The notes under the pieces: generated by a model
What the model was told of the DNA's origin: nothing
Databases searched by the model: none
What the model saw: the letters and a program-made list of their open reading frames with translations, nothing else
Made by a program: the position numbers and the translations under genes
Source: Acidobacteriota bacterium
GTDB taxonomy: Bacteria > Acidobacteriota > Blastocatellia > Pyrinomonadales > Pyrinomonadaceae
DNA: 64,000 nt
Assembly (NCBI GenBank): GCA_025463135.1
Contig: JAOAPY010000036.1
Location: forward strand, 32,837 to 96,836
Direction: 5' to 3'
Shown: piece by piece, positions 45,831 to 55,895 of the stretch
Layout: each line of letters opens with the position of its first letter
Numbering within the stretch: the first letter of the stretch is position 1

Positions 45831-47210
45831 ATGTCAATGCAAGCCTTGGTGATTGATGATGACCTGCTGGTGCGCGAATTGGTAGGAGACGTGCTTAGAG
45901 AAGAAGGATGGGAAGTGACCGAAGTCGAGTCTGCGGAGAATGCCTTCGAGATACTACGCGACCGCGAATGGTCAGTTGTTTTCTGCGATGTCGTGCTGGG
46001 CGGGACGGATGGCTTCAGCGTCCTGCATAGTTTCCAACAGCAGTCCCCAGGAACGAAAGTAGTCCTGATGACCGGGCACCCCAGTGCTGAAGGCGCGCTG
46101 GATGCAACTGCGTTTGGGGCCTATGACTATCTGTTGAAGCCCTTTGATGTCGAAGAGTTGCAAACTCTTTCGCGGGCGTTGAAAGAGCAGTTTGCAAATC
46201 GACGATCGCGGTCGACTGGGCAACGAGGCGCTGCCGGATACAAGTCGAGCGTAAAGCTCGTTGGCCGCAGCGAAGTATTCATCGAATTGATGAAACAGGT
46301 TGGTCGCGTGGCCGCCACCAACCTTTCTGTGCTGTTAACGGGTGAGTCGGGAACCGGCAAAGAAGTGGTGGCCTCAGCGCTGCACCGGCGCAGCAGTCGC
46401 GCTGCTCAACCCTTTGTCGCCGTGCACTGTGGCTCCATACCGGCGGAACTGCTCGAGTCAGAGCTGTTTGGCCACGTGAAAGGAAGTTTCACTTGGGCCG
46501 ATCGCGGCCGGCTTGGCTTGTGGGAAGGGGCCGAGGGCGGCACTGTGTTTCTTGACGAGATCACCGACACCACGCCAGCGTTTCAGGTAAAGCTGCTGCG
46601 CGTCCTACAGGAAAGCGAGATCTGGCGGGTCGGCTCAAACGAGAAGACGCGGGTCGACGTGCGCGTGATCGCCGCCACTGACCGTGATGTTGAGCAGGAA
46701 GTAGAGTCAGGGCGATTTCGCAAGGATCTGTTTTACCGCTTGAATGCCGTCTCGATTGTTCTGCCTCCCTTGAGAGATCGCCGCGAAGACATCTTGCCGC
46801 TGGCCAAGAGTTTCGCGGAACGAGTCTATTCCTTGAATTCCGTGGTGGGGTTTTCTCCCGAGGCGGTGGCGCTACTGGAAAAGTATTCGTGGCCCGGAAA
46901 CATACGCGAGCTGGAAAATGTCATAGTGCGCGCGGCGGCGATGTGCGACGGAACCATTCGCGCGCAAGACCTACCCGAGCAGGTCCGCCTTCACAGCGAA
47001 ACAAAAGCCGCAACGGCCGATTTACAGGGCGAGGGACTCCTCGTCGTCGCAGGAGAATGGCCCTTGCTCGCAGAAGTCGAGGGCCGCTATGTGGCCCTCG
47101 TGCTTGGGCATACCAAAGGGAACAAGCAGGCGGCAGCAAGAATACTTGGCACAGATCGGAAAACGCTAGATCGTAAGATCAAGCGGCACCATATTCCTTC
47201 CAACAGATAG
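45831..47210 (+). CDS. NtrC-family response regulator with altered GAFTGA loop
   Basis: A 459-aa regulator: receiver domain (1-120, [14 protein letters not shown], phospho-acceptor in [25 protein letters not shown]), AAA+ domain (about 140-380) and a C-terminal HTH_8 ([20 protein letters not shown]). Walker A is [17 protein letters not shown] and Walker [10 protein letters not shown]. The sigma54-contact loop reads [13 protein letters not shown], that is GSFTWA in place of GAFTGA, so productive contact with sigma54 is doubtful. It may work as a sigma70-type or DNA-binding regulator. The start could be either of two ATGs, at 45831 or six bases on. A kinase partner is not visible in the window. 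Confidence 0.88.
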   Translation: MSMQALVIDDDLLVRELVGDVLREEGWEVTEVESAENAFEILRDREWSVVFCDVVLGGTDGFSVLHSFQQQSPGTKVVLMTGHPSAEGALDATAFGAYDYLLKPFDVEELQTLSRALKEQFANRRSRSTGQRGAAGYKSSVKLVGRSEVFIELMKQVGRVAATNLSVLLTGESGTGKEVVASALHRRSSRAAQPFVAVHCGSIPAELLESELFGHVKGSFTWADRGRLGLWEGAEGGTVFLDEITDTTPAFQVKLLRVLQESEIWRVGSNEKTRVDVRVIAATDRDVEQEVESGRFRKDLFYRLNAVSIVLPPLRDRREDILPLAKSFAERVYSLNSVVGFSPEAVALLEKYSWPGNIRELENVIVRAAAMCDGTIRAQDLPEQVRLHSETKAATADLQGEGLLVVAGEWPLLAEVEGRYVALVLGHTKGNKQAAARILGTDRKTLDRKIKRHHIPSNR

Positions 47211-47288
47211 CTCGTTTCCTCGGGCGCGCTCTGAGCCGGTTGTAACTCAAGTCTCCACCAAAACCGCAAAACGCCAGCGAGGAAGCGA

Positions 47289-47397
47289 TTACCCCGCAGC
47301 GAGAAGCCTCTGCTTGAAGTCTTCGGGAGGTAGCGGCTTGTTTATCAGATAGCCTTGCATCTGCTGGCCACTACGCGCGAACGCTTCGTTTTTGTCG
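47289..47397 (-). pseudogene. EAL-domain C-terminal remnant
   Basis: On the minus strand a 36-codon open stretch reads ARSGQQMQGYLINKPLPPED and FKQRLLAAG to a stop at 47289. This is the usual C-terminal end of EAL phosphodiesterases (MQGYL..KPLP). An in-frame stop lies just before it, with no other EAL part around. It is a leftover from a lost gene between the two transcripts. Confidence 0.75.
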
Positions 47398-47535
47398 ACT
47401 TCTTAGAGCAACAGCATGACTGGTTTCGGCGGCAATCACGGCTGTACTATGGCTGAGCGCCGAGGGGTGTACCGGATACGTGCGAATTTGCCGGATAACC
47501 CTCGTGCTGCTTACAAGGTTCCAGATAAGGATGAA

Positions 47536-48831
47536 ATGATTCAACAAAGATTCACCCTCAATAAGCCCGTAGCGGTCGAAGAGACTCGTCACTACGAGTT
47601 AAAAGAAGTCAAAGGGCGCAATCCCGTCGCCGCCATCAAGAATACAGTGGACGAGTATGTGGTAGCTTTTCTTAACAGCGAAGGCGGAAGCATATTGTTT
47701 GGGATTAGAAATGAAGACAGACTAGTGGTTGGAGTGAGATTAACTTACGAAGTACGGGATAATCTGAAAAAAGATGTCATCGTGAGGCTGATGCAAATTC
47801 AACCACCCATTGCTCCGTCAGCTTACCGAATCGTCTTGCACGAAGTTTACGAAGACGAAAACAGCCTAAATGTCATTTTGGATTTATTTGTGGTTGAAGT
47901 CATTGTGCCTCGCGCTTTTACTCAAGAGCTTTTCTTCACCGGCGGAAACGAGGCTTTTGTCAAAACCGACGCCGGCAAAAAAAAACTAACCGGACCCGAA
48001 CAGTACGATGAGATCAGAAGACGCTTGATCAGTCACGCGGAGCGCCGACTTGCGGGTCAAAAAGGCTTTGCAACCAACGAGCTTGAATTTGCAACGAGAA
48101 AGAAATGGAGAGGACTGGAACAGTGTTTAGCTCCCGCTTCTATAGCCAGCGAACAATCAATCATTGGTTACGGAACAGAGTTGGCGATTTGTCTACACGA
48201 GACTTTTTGCAAAACAGGTTATGAGCAATTCAATGGCATGTTGCGGTTTGATGAAATGCGAGTTAGTGATCAGCCCTACCGAATCTACAATCTTGTTTGT
48301 CACCAGATTGGGTTTTGCGCTGTCGTAAATCAGCGGGAAACCACGACGATGGAGACGGTAGCAACAATCAAGGAAAGCGGTTTGGATGCGAAAGGTCGCA
48401 ACTGGGAAAAGGCGAGAGAAGCGATGGTGCGAGAGGTTGAAGCCTTTGAAAGAGAGTGGAACATTGCTATTAACTTAGTAGTTTCCGAAAAGTTTCTTCC
48501 CGTCGAATTCGTGTATGATCCGGTGACCAAGCGTATAAGTGTTACGACGCTGCGAATACTATCCGGGAATCCCGATGACTATTCAAACAAAGTTACAACT
48601 ACAAGTGAGGTCTTACATTACATCGCTGCGATGGCGAACGGGCGCATCGGGGTGTTCGATGATTTCTTCGACCCGGCCAAACAGAACTACCCTCTGCTGA
48701 AGTTAGTGTTTGCCGCCAGCAAAGCAGAGTTCGACCTGAATAGCCTACGTATCAACGTTGACGATTATGAGGAATGGGATTATTTGAATCCCGCCTTCAA
48801 TGACAAGCTTCTTACCCGCAAGGATAAATAG
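47536..48831 (+). CDS. Schlafen AlbA_2 domain protein
   Basis: A 431-aa protein. The N-terminal part carries the Schlafen/AlbA_2 domain (about 20-140): RHYELKEVKGRNPVAAIKNT, EYVVAFLNSEGGSILFGIRN and FTGGNEAFVKTDAGKKKLTG. The rest is unassigned and has a helix-rich centre (KAREAMVREVEAFEREWNI) and a C-terminal tail. The ATG at 47536 precedes the domain; an in-frame ATG at 47416 would add 40 odd residues. In other bacteria this fold is found in regulators, nucleases and defence genes such as BREX- or retron-linked proteins. It stands alone here, with no partner. Confidence 0.8.
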   Translation: MIQQRFTLNKPVAVEETRHYELKEVKGRNPVAAIKNTVDEYVVAFLNSEGGSILFGIRNEDRLVVGVRLTYEVRDNLKKDVIVRLMQIQPPIAPSAYRIVLHEVYEDENSLNVILDLFVVEVIVPRAFTQELFFTGGNEAFVKTDAGKKKLTGPEQYDEIRRRLISHAERRLAGQKGFATNELEFATRKKWRGLEQCLAPASIASEQSIIGYGTELAICLHETFCKTGYEQFNGMLRFDEMRVSDQPYRIYNLVCHQIGFCAVVNQRETTTMETVATIKESGLDAKGRNWEKAREAMVREVEAFEREWNIAINLVVSEKFLPVEFVYDPVTKRISVTTLRILSGNPDDYSNKVTTTSEVLHYIAAMANGRIGVFDDFFDPAKQNYPLLKLVFAASKAEFDLNSLRINVDDYEEWDYLNPAFNDKLLTRKDK

Positions 48832-48934
48832 TAAAGAGAGAGAGTGGAGGACCCAAAATTGAACGACCGAGGCCAGTGCCTCAGTCACCGATGCTTTTCC
48901 TGATTATAAAGAGCTTCTACGACTAGATAGAGAT

Positions 48935-49924
48935 CTACTGTGCGGCGTATTTGATGCGAACATTCATCGTGCCAGAATTGTTTAAGAACGAGCCGGGAAC
49001 ATCATTAATGCTCAGGTACAGCCTTCCCGAAGCTGGGCTACTACCAGAATAACCCTCGCCCACGGTGAACGTAGCTTCACCAACTTTGCCAACCAGAGCG
49101 TCGAGATTCGCATTCGCCAATATTGTCCCAGGCCACGTGTTGCCCGTTCCGTTAGGTCCCCAGTAACGAACAGGTTGGCCACCATCAGTCCACTGACCCG
49201 ACGCAACGATTTCAAGACTGCCAGCCTTTGCCAAGATAATTCCTGTATCGACCCACATCGCCTGCGATGAAATGGAGACGGTCTTCGTTCCAGTCCAATT
49301 CGCTAGACGGTTGCTCGCCTTCTTTCCCCACTCACTATCGGCAAACTGTGAAGCGGCCTGCTGAAAGTATGGTTTCGCTTGGGCAGCGTCACCTCCAGAC
49401 AGTAGACCCTCCGCGACCTCGTACGTCGCACGCGCTGTGTTGGGACCAGACGGAAAAAGCGTCAGGTAACGTTTGGCCGCGTCGTTTCGAGCGGCGTCGT
49501 TCTCTTCCGTATCTATGTAGGTCTTGAAGAAGAATTCCTCCTCTTTGTCAATATCGGGATTGAATTCTTTCGCTTTCATCAACGCTGCATGTGCTCTAGC
49601 TTTATTTGTCTTCGCCAAATTCCTGCCGATCTCATAACAGCGCTTGCCTGCCTCTTGCTTGAGACCCGGATCAAGGACAAGAGCGGTGTTGAACTCCTGA
49701 TCGGCGAGAGCAGCTGCGCCGGTGCCCAAATAAGCAGAGCCGAGTAGCAGGTGAGCTTCAGCATTCTTTGGGCTCGCTTGAACCTCCTGCTTCAAAAGAA
49801 TGACAGCTTGATCAAACATTCCGGCGTCAAGAAACTCCTTCGCCCTTACAACCTCTTTCGATGACGAGCAAGAACACACTGACAGGACAGCAATGAGAAG
49901 AATCGAAATGTTACATCGCTTCAT
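48935..49924 (-). CDS. TPR lipoprotein with LecA-like C-terminal domain
   Basis: A 329-aa lipoprotein: signal peptide and lipobox in ISILLIAVLSVCSCSS, then about four TPR motifs (RAKEFLDAGMFDQAVILLKQ, AEAHLLLGSAYLGTGAAALA, and others) to about residue 205. The C-terminal 120 residues match the PA-IL/LecA lectin fold: VDTGIILAKAGSLEIVASGQ, PGTILANANLDALVGKVG, GRLYLSINDVPGSFLNNSG. In LecA-type domains the calcium and galactose are bound by the aspartate/asparagine of the last motif, which is present here. It may bind sugars at the cell surface. It stands alone on the minus strand. Confidence 0.82.
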   Translation of the reverse strand: MKRCNISILLIAVLSVCSCSSSKEVVRAKEFLDAGMFDQAVILLKQEVQASPKNAEAHLLLGSAYLGTGAAALADQEFNTALVLDPGLKQEAGKRCYEIGRNLAKTNKARAHAALMKAKEFNPDIDKEEEFFFKTYIDTEENDAARNDAAKRYLTLFPSGPNTARATYEVAEGLLSGGDAAQAKPYFQQAASQFADSEWGKKASNRLANWTGTKTVSISSQAMWVDTGIILAKAGSLEIVASGQWTDGGQPVRYWGPNGTGNTWPGTILANANLDALVGKVGEATFTVGEGYSGSSPASGRLYLSINDVPGSFLNNSGTMNVRIKYAAQ

Positions 49925-50293
49925 GTCGCTACCTCCGAAGGCGTCCCCGATCTTGGATTAAGTGTCACCCCACTGCAAAGAGGAAAGCGCGGATTCTATT
50001 CACCACGACAAGAAAACACAACCCTCATAACCTAATGTAAAGGACTCGGCTTCATTGCTCTCCATTCCATTCCAGCCGAGATGCTTTTAATTTCGTATCC
50101 CCCTCTCGCTACATTGTCCTCCGACAGCCCGCCCGCACAACTCTACTCTGCGCTTCGAGTGCTTCTCTGCGTTACGCCCTGCGGTGTGCGTTCAAGCACC
50201 CAGTCGTTTTCCATCTTTCGCTTACGAGGGGGAAGCACTTGTTTTTAAGGCCAAGACCCCGAACCACAAAAACCACATAAGGAGCGAAAGACA
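49925..50293. other. Spacer before ardC
   Basis: 369 bp between divergent genes, AT-richer than flanks, without a supported gene or repeat. It should hold the promoters of the TPR lipoprotein and of the ardC/helicase operon. AAGGAGCG is the Shine-Dalgarno of ardC. Confidence 0.5.
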
Positions 50294-51136
50294 ATGGAGC
50301 GCAACACACAATCAACCGACATTCCGAAATGGGCAGCGTTATTAGTTGAAGCGGTGAACAAGCCAGGCTTGATCTTGGAGGCCTATTCCGCTTTCCACAA
50401 CTACAGTCTCGGCAATCAACTTCTCGCGCTAGTTCAGTGCTACCTGCGAGGCATCCAACCCGGCCCGATCAACACCTTTCCGAAATGGCAAGCACTTGGC
50501 CGATACGTCAAACGCGGCGAGCGAGCATTAACGCTATGCATGCCGATCACTCGCAAACGCCGAGACGAGGAAGCAGACACCAACGACGAAACAAACGGAG
50601 AACACACCTTCACGTCCTTTGTTCATCGTGCGCGCTGGTTCGTCATCAGCCAAACGGAAGGACAAGAACTCGCGGCAACGCCGATCCCGCAATGGGACGC
50701 AGAGCAAGCGCTAGTAAATCTCAACATTGAACGGATCGACTTTGATAGCACGGACGGTAACTGTCAGGGGTTCGCTCGAAAAAGACAAATCGCGATCAAT
50801 CCGGTCGCGCAACTTCCATACAAGACGTTGTTCCATGAAGCCGCCCACGTGACGTTGGGCCATACGGCGGAAGGTGATTTTGCAGACGGAGAAACAACGC
50901 CGCGAAGCTTGCGCGAAGTAGAAGCCGAAGCGGTTGCGCTTCTCTGTTGTGAATCGCTGGGCTTGGAGGGAGCCACGTATTGCAGGGGGTACATACAAAA
51001 TTGGCTCACTCAGGGAACAGGTTCTAACACCGACGCAATTCCAGAGAAAAGCGCACAGAAGATTTTCCGCGCAGCCGACCAAATCATCCGCGCAGGACAG
51101 ACACAGCCCGAGCAATTGACGGAAACCCAGCAATAA
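50294..51136 (+). CDS. ardC: ArdC-like antirestriction protein
   Basis: A 280-aa protein with an ArdC N-terminal ssDNA-binding domain (about 5-105: IPKWAALLVEAVNKPGLILE, YSLGNQLLALVQC, FPKWQALGRYVKRGERAL) and a C-terminal zinc metallopeptidase-like domain with FHEAAHVTLGH (HExxH, near residue 178) plus a downstream acidic helix EVEAEAVALLCCESLG. ArdC proteins are carried by plasmids and ICEs to shield incoming DNA from restriction. AAGGAGCG precedes the ATG. The strawberry-notch helicase gene follows 91 bp later. Confidence 0.9.
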   Translation: MERNTQSTDIPKWAALLVEAVNKPGLILEAYSAFHNYSLGNQLLALVQCYLRGIQPGPINTFPKWQALGRYVKRGERALTLCMPITRKRRDEEADTNDETNGEHTFTSFVHRARWFVISQTEGQELAATPIPQWDAEQALVNLNIERIDFDSTDGNCQGFARKRQIAINPVAQLPYKTLFHEAAHVTLGHTAEGDFADGETTPRSLREVEAEAVALLCCESLGLEGATYCRGYIQNWLTQGTGSNTDAIPEKSAQKIFRAADQIIRAGQTQPEQLTETQQ

Positions 51137-51227
51137 GCCAAGCCGCAAGGCGAAACGGGTCAGGAAAGCGCTCCTACGCTCGCCTGACCCACACACCAAA
51201 ACTTCATCCGTGACGGGAGAAAGATTG

Positions 51228-54200
51228 ATGCTTAGCCAGAACTCTATACCCACGCCGACTCGACGGACAAGCGATCTTGTCACTGGCAGTCATGAGCTTA
51301 TCACTGAATTACACGACCGTTTGAGCGCTGGAGAGTCTTTCGACAATCCGAAACTAACCGAACTCGCAGATGAGAACTTTGGCGGTACACGCGCACAAGG
51401 TAAGTACACATCGCGAGAAGCTTACGACGCTTTAGAAATCGCGGTCAACAAATATCTCGCCAGCCAGGCGCGAGAGCTAATGCAGATGGACGTAACCGCT
51501 GCGCTTGCTTCCGTCTTGCGCCCGTTAACGAAGCGACTAGCGCGACAATGCGACCGCACGTTAGAGCAAACCGAGCTACAACAATTCTCGACACCGCCGA
51601 CGCTCGCATATCTCGCAGCCCGAATTCTAAACCCACAGAGTAACGACATAGTTTTGGAGCCATCAGCCGGAACGGGAAGCCTTGCGATCTGGCCGCGTTC
51701 TATTGGCGCACAAATTATCTGCAATGAGATCAACCCGCGCCGTAACGCGCTACTTACGCATGAGCTAGATTTTGAAACTTACCAGCTTGACGCCGAGATC
51801 ATTGACGACCTCTTACCCGGCGAGATTCAACCCACAGCTATCTTGATGAATCCGCCGTTCAGCGCAACAGGCGGGAGAGTCGCGAAGCATTCAGCACTCT
51901 ACGGAGCGCGACACATCGAGAGCGCACTTAGACGATTGCAGAAAGGCGGGCGCTTGGTCGCCATCACGGGCGAAGGAATGCGCTTTCAAGTGAGCGCCTT
52001 TAGCGAATGGTGGCAACGCATCGCAAATGCTTACAACGTCCGCGCCAATCTTCACTTGAACGGCAACGAATATGGAAAGTACGGAACGACCTTCGGTGTG
52101 CAAATTCTCGTCATTGATAAAACCGGAAAGACTCCCGGCGAAAACTGGAAAGAACAGCTTGAGAACATCGTTTGGAGCGATGCTGCAACCATAGAGGATG
52201 CATGGGAAGCATTGAGCGACATTGCCGACCAGCCCGACACAACAACCGATCAGAACGGCGACAGTGAGACAGCCGAAGAAGCAAGTCAAACTCTCTTTGT
52301 CTCTTACGCGCCAGCCAAGTTGAAAGGCGGCAGACCGCATCCGGCTATCATCGTTGAGTCATCATCAATGGCCGCAGTCGTGCCGCCAGATATTACCTAC
52401 AGGCCGCACCTGGCAGCCGAGATCATCAGCGAAGGCCGACTATCCGACATTCAAATAGAGCGAGTTATCTATGCAGGACAACGACACGAGCAGCGACTAG
52501 CGGACGGCTCACGAGCGGGCTTCTTTGTCGGCGACGGAACGGGAGTCGGAAAAGGTCGCATTCTTGCGGGCGTAATCGCTGACAACTTCAACCAAGGCCG
52601 AGAGCGCGCGTTGTGGCTTTCAGTCAATAACGACTTACTAGAAGCAACGAGGCGCGATCTCACAGACTTAGGACTTGAGAGCATCCCACTTGGCCGCATC
52701 AACGACTATCAGGCAGCCGGAGAGATCACTTTACCGCGAGGTGTAATCTTTAGTTCTTATTCTTCCCTTATCGCCGCAGCCAAGACAGGACAGAGACGAA
52801 TTGATCAGATTCAGAAATGGTTAGGCACTGACGCCGTAGTGATATTTGACGAGGCGCACAAGGCCAAGAATGCGCTTGCAGGTGGACGAGGCGAACCGAC
52901 GTTGACCGGCCAAGCTGTGATCGACCTACAAGACCCGGAGCGCAATCCCGATTACCGCGTGGTCTATTCATCCGCTACGGGAGCAACAGACGTTCGCAAT
53001 ATGGCCTATATGACACGGCTTGGCCTTTGGGGAGTCGGAACAAGTTTCCCCGGAGGCTTTCAAGAGTTCATGCAGGAAATTGAATCAGGCGGCGTTGGCG
53101 CTATGGAAATGGTCAGCCGCGATATGAAAGCGCTTGGCATGTATCTGTCAGGTTCGATCTCGTTCGGCCTTTGTCCCGAGAGCGGCAAAGCCGTTGAGTA
53201 TCGAGAACGGATTCACCGTCTCACAACAGAGCAAAGAGAAATGTACAACCGCGCCGCCGCAGCTTGGCAGGCAGTGTTGCGTGATATTGACGCAGCTTTA
53301 ATGGTGACCAATGGCGGATCACGCGCCCGCGCAATCGCACTCAATAAATTCTGGGGAGATCATCAGAGATTCTTTCGCCAAGTAATCTGCGCGTTCAAAG
53401 TGCGGAGCGTAATTGCCGAAACCGAAGCCGCGTTGAGCGACGGAAAGTCAATTGTGATCTCGCTAGTGGGAACGGGAGAAGCCAGGACGCGCGAGCAGGT
53501 AGCAAGGGCCACAGCCGCAGGCGGTAACCTTGAGGACTTGGATTTTTCGCCCCGCGAAGTCATTGCAGCGATGGTTGATCGCGCCTTTCCAACGACGCTC
53601 CATCAGGACGCAACCGATCCCGCTACTGGCAAAACGATACAAGTGCCGGTAAAGGATCAGCAGGGCAATATCGTGCAGAGCAAGCAAGCGCTGAAAATGA
53701 AACAGGACTTGATCGATGGATTGTCCGCTTTAGAGCTTCCCCAGAATCCGCTTGACCAACTTGTCAACCACTTCGGAGAGCGTAACGTTGCCGAACTCAC
53801 CGGCAGAACCCGGCGACTTATCCGCGACGTGCGCAGCGGACAAGTGCAATACAAGAAACGCGCGCCCGAAGGCGTCGCAATGGACCGAACCAACGTTTAT
53901 GAAATGGAACAGTTTCAGTCTGGCAAGAAGCGCGTTGCCATCATCAGCGATGCGGCCTCTACAGGAATCTCACTTCACGCCTCAAACCGCGCGGAGAACC
54001 GCCAGCGCCGCGTACACATCACGCTTGAGCTTGGTTGGAGTGCCGACAAGCAAATGCAGACCTTTGGACGGACGCACCGATCAGATCAGGCAGTACCGCC
54101 CGAGTATGTTTTGCTTTCAACTGAGCTTGGCGGAGAGAAGCGCTTTAGCTCAACCATCGCTAGGCGACTTGGCAGTTTGGGAGCCTTAACCAAAGGCGAC

Positions 54201-55709
54201 CGAGGCGCAGCCGACAACGGCGACCTCGCCAAGTACAACTTCGAGACGGAAGAAGGCAAAGCCGCCTTGAGCTTATTGCTACGGCGGATCATGAAAGGCG
54301 AGAACGTACCAGGACTCGACAACCCAAGCCAGACTTTGCGTGACATTGGCTTGCTGGTCAGGAACCGTGACGGCATGGAAGATATCCGCAAAGAGGATGA
54401 GTACAACGTGCCGCGATTCCTTAACCGTGTACTGGCGCTAGACGTGCAGCAGCAAAACGCACTCTTTGATCATTTCGCTGACTTGTTCGATCAGACCTTA
54501 CGTTACGCAAAGGCTAATGGAACGTTTGATGAGGGAGTGACGGACATCAAAGGCCTTGCCGTGAGACTGGCAAAGCCGCCGCGCCCGATCCATACAGATC
54601 AGATCACGGGAGCGCAAACTACTCACTACACCCTGGAGATTGACTTACCATCGAAGGCCGTTAGCTTTGAGGAAGCCGAGCGGACGCGGCAGCGCAAAGG
54701 CGGAGCATTCTTGCGCCACCGGAAAAACGGCCATTTCATCTTAGCTATTGAATCGGGACGCCACACCGACCCGGCAAGCGGAAACAGCTATCGCACCTTT
54801 GCGATATGGAAACCAGAGGCAGCGCGCTCGACTTACACTCGCGACAGCGAACTGAGCGAGAAGTATAAAGCGGTGACGCCGGGGAAAGCGCGTGTATGGT
54901 GGACAGAAAAGCACGCCACTGTGCCGGCTATTGAAACCATCGAAACTCACATAATAGGCGGAGCCATTATCCCACTTTGGCAGAGACTAAAGACTCACGA
55001 GGACACGCGCTTGAGAGTCGTAAGAGTATCCACGGACGACGCGCAGCGAATCGTAGGAATTCAGATCCCGCAGGACAGAGTAGGAGTCGTATTGCGCACA
55101 ATCGGATCGGAGCGCGACTTGTGGAAGCCCGACGAGATATTTAACGGCATTCTGGACGAAGGCGAAGAAATCACACTCGTGTCGAATCTCAAACTCCGCA
55201 GAGGATTGATTCACAGAGAGCCAGCCGTTGAGTTGTACGGCGCCGAACCATACAAGTTTGCCGAACTCCGCGAACTCGGATTGATCAATGAGCAAATAAG
55301 CTGGAAGCAACGCTTCTTCATTCCCACGGACAAGACAACGGGCACCGAAATACTCTCAGCTTTGCTTGATCGCTACCCGGTAGTTGTTGCGGAAGAAGAA
55401 GCAAACGAGACTGAGGCAAACTTGGCTGAGATAGGGACACAGCGGCAGATGACCCCGACGAAGGTGGTTGACCTTGACCAATGGATCATAGCGGTTGACG
55501 AATCCAACGCCGGAAATGAAATGGTCAATGAGATTGACTCGCAACTTGAAGGAGAACTGCTTGCGCTAGAAGTAGCGGCAGCGGCAGAAGAAGTGCCCCC
55601 GCACGAGTCGGAAGAGGCGACGATCTCCATTCTAACGCAGCAGAGAGCGCCCATGCCTTGGCTTCGTCACGCTCCCAGTACAACTCAGTTAGCTTTTGAA
55701 TTCACGTGA
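51228..55709 (+). CDS. Strawberry-notch family helicase / methylase-like protein
   Basis: A 1493-aa protein. The N-terminal part (about 110-240) has N6-adenine methylase features: VLEPSAGTGSLAIW (motif I) and ILMNPPFSATGGR (NPPF). A SNO-type superfamily 2 helicase follows: GFFVGDGTGVGKGRILAGVI (Walker A, about 430) and VVIFDEAHKAKN (DEAH, about 540), then the family core GTSFPGGFQEFMQEIESGG. A helicase C domain lies further on (VAIISDAASTGISLHASNR and QTFGRTHRSDQAVPPEYVLL). The C-terminal 600 residues belong to the SNO family tail. The ATG at 51228 with GGGAG is preferred over an in-frame GTG at 51210. It is found in plasmids and ICEs, usually close to ArdC, and its task is unknown, perhaps DNA protection during transfer. 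Confidence 0.9.
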   Translation: MLSQNSIPTPTRRTSDLVTGSHELITELHDRLSAGESFDNPKLTELADENFGGTRAQGKYTSREAYDALEIAVNKYLASQARELMQMDVTAALASVLRPLTKRLARQCDRTLEQTELQQFSTPPTLAYLAARILNPQSNDIVLEPSAGTGSLAIWPRSIGAQIICNEINPRRNALLTHELDFETYQLDAEIIDDLLPGEIQPTAILMNPPFSATGGRVAKHSALYGARHIESALRRLQKGGRLVAITGEGMRFQVSAFSEWWQRIANAYNVRANLHLNGNEYGKYGTTFGVQILVIDKTGKTPGENWKEQLENIVWSDAATIEDAWEALSDIADQPDTTTDQNGDSETAEEASQTLFVSYAPAKLKGGRPHPAIIVESSSMAAVVPPDITYRPHLAAEIISEGRLSDIQIERVIYAGQRHEQRLADGSRAGFFVGDGTGVGKGRILAGVIADNFNQGRERALWLSVNNDLLEATRRDLTDLGLESIPLGRINDYQAAGEITLPRGVIFSSYSSLIAAAKTGQRRIDQIQKWLGTDAVVIFDEAHKAKNALAGGRGEPTLTGQAVIDLQDPERNPDYRVVYSSATGATDVRNMAYMTRLGLWGVGTSFPGGFQEFMQEIESGGVGAMEMVSRDMKALGMYLSGSISFGLCPESGKAVEYRERIHRLTTEQREMYNRAAAAWQAVLRDIDAALMVTNGGSRARAIALNKFWGDHQRFFRQVICAFKVRSVIAETEAALSDGKSIVISLVGTGEARTREQVARATAAGGNLEDLDFSPREVIAAMVDRAFPTTLHQDATDPATGKTIQVPVKDQQGNIVQSKQALKMKQDLIDGLSALELPQNPLDQLVNHFGERNVAELTGRTRRLIRDVRSGQVQYKKRAPEGVAMDRTNVYEMEQFQSGKKRVAIISDAASTGISLHASNRAENRQRRVHITLELGWSADKQMQTFGRTHRSDQAVPPEYVLLSTELGGEKRFSSTIARRLGSLGALTKGDRGAADNGDLAKYNFETEEGKAALSLLLRRIMKGENVPGLDNPSQTLRDIGLLVRNRDGMEDIRKEDEYNVPRFLNRVLALDVQQQNALFDHFADLFDQTLRYAKANGTFDEGVTDIKGLAVRLAKPPRPIHTDQITGAQTTHYTLEIDLPSKAVSFEEAERTRQRKGGAFLRHRKNGHFILAIESGRHTDPASGNSYRTFAIWKPEAARSTYTRDSELSEKYKAVTPGKARVWWTEKHATVPAIETIETHIIGGAIIPLWQRLKTHEDTRLRVVRVSTDDAQRIVGIQIPQDRVGVVLRTIGSERDLWKPDEIFNGILDEGEEITLVSNLKLRRGLIHREPAVELYGAEPYKFAELRELGLINEQISWKQRFFIPTDKTTGTEILSALLDRYPVVVAEEEANETEANLAEIGTQRQMTPTKVVDLDQWIIAVDESNAGNEMVNEIDSQLEGELLALEVAAAAEEVPPHESEEATISILTQQRAPMPWLRHAPSTTQLAFEFT

Positions 55710-55895
55710 TATGGATTCTAAACGGACTTGGACGCCGGAAAAATTTCCGAACTCCGTTCCATCAGAACGGAGTTCGGACTATAAGGTGAGCCTCGGAAGC
55801 GATGTTTGACCGCGGATCGTTTCTCATATTCAAAAGCAACATGCTCCCTCCAGGACTGGAATCGGAGACTGTGTCATGCCTGACAAACAAGAAAA

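Noticed and set aside
53752..54189. 145-codon frame inside the strawberry-notch gene
   Set aside because: Same-strand shadow in another frame of a well-supported 1493-aa protein.
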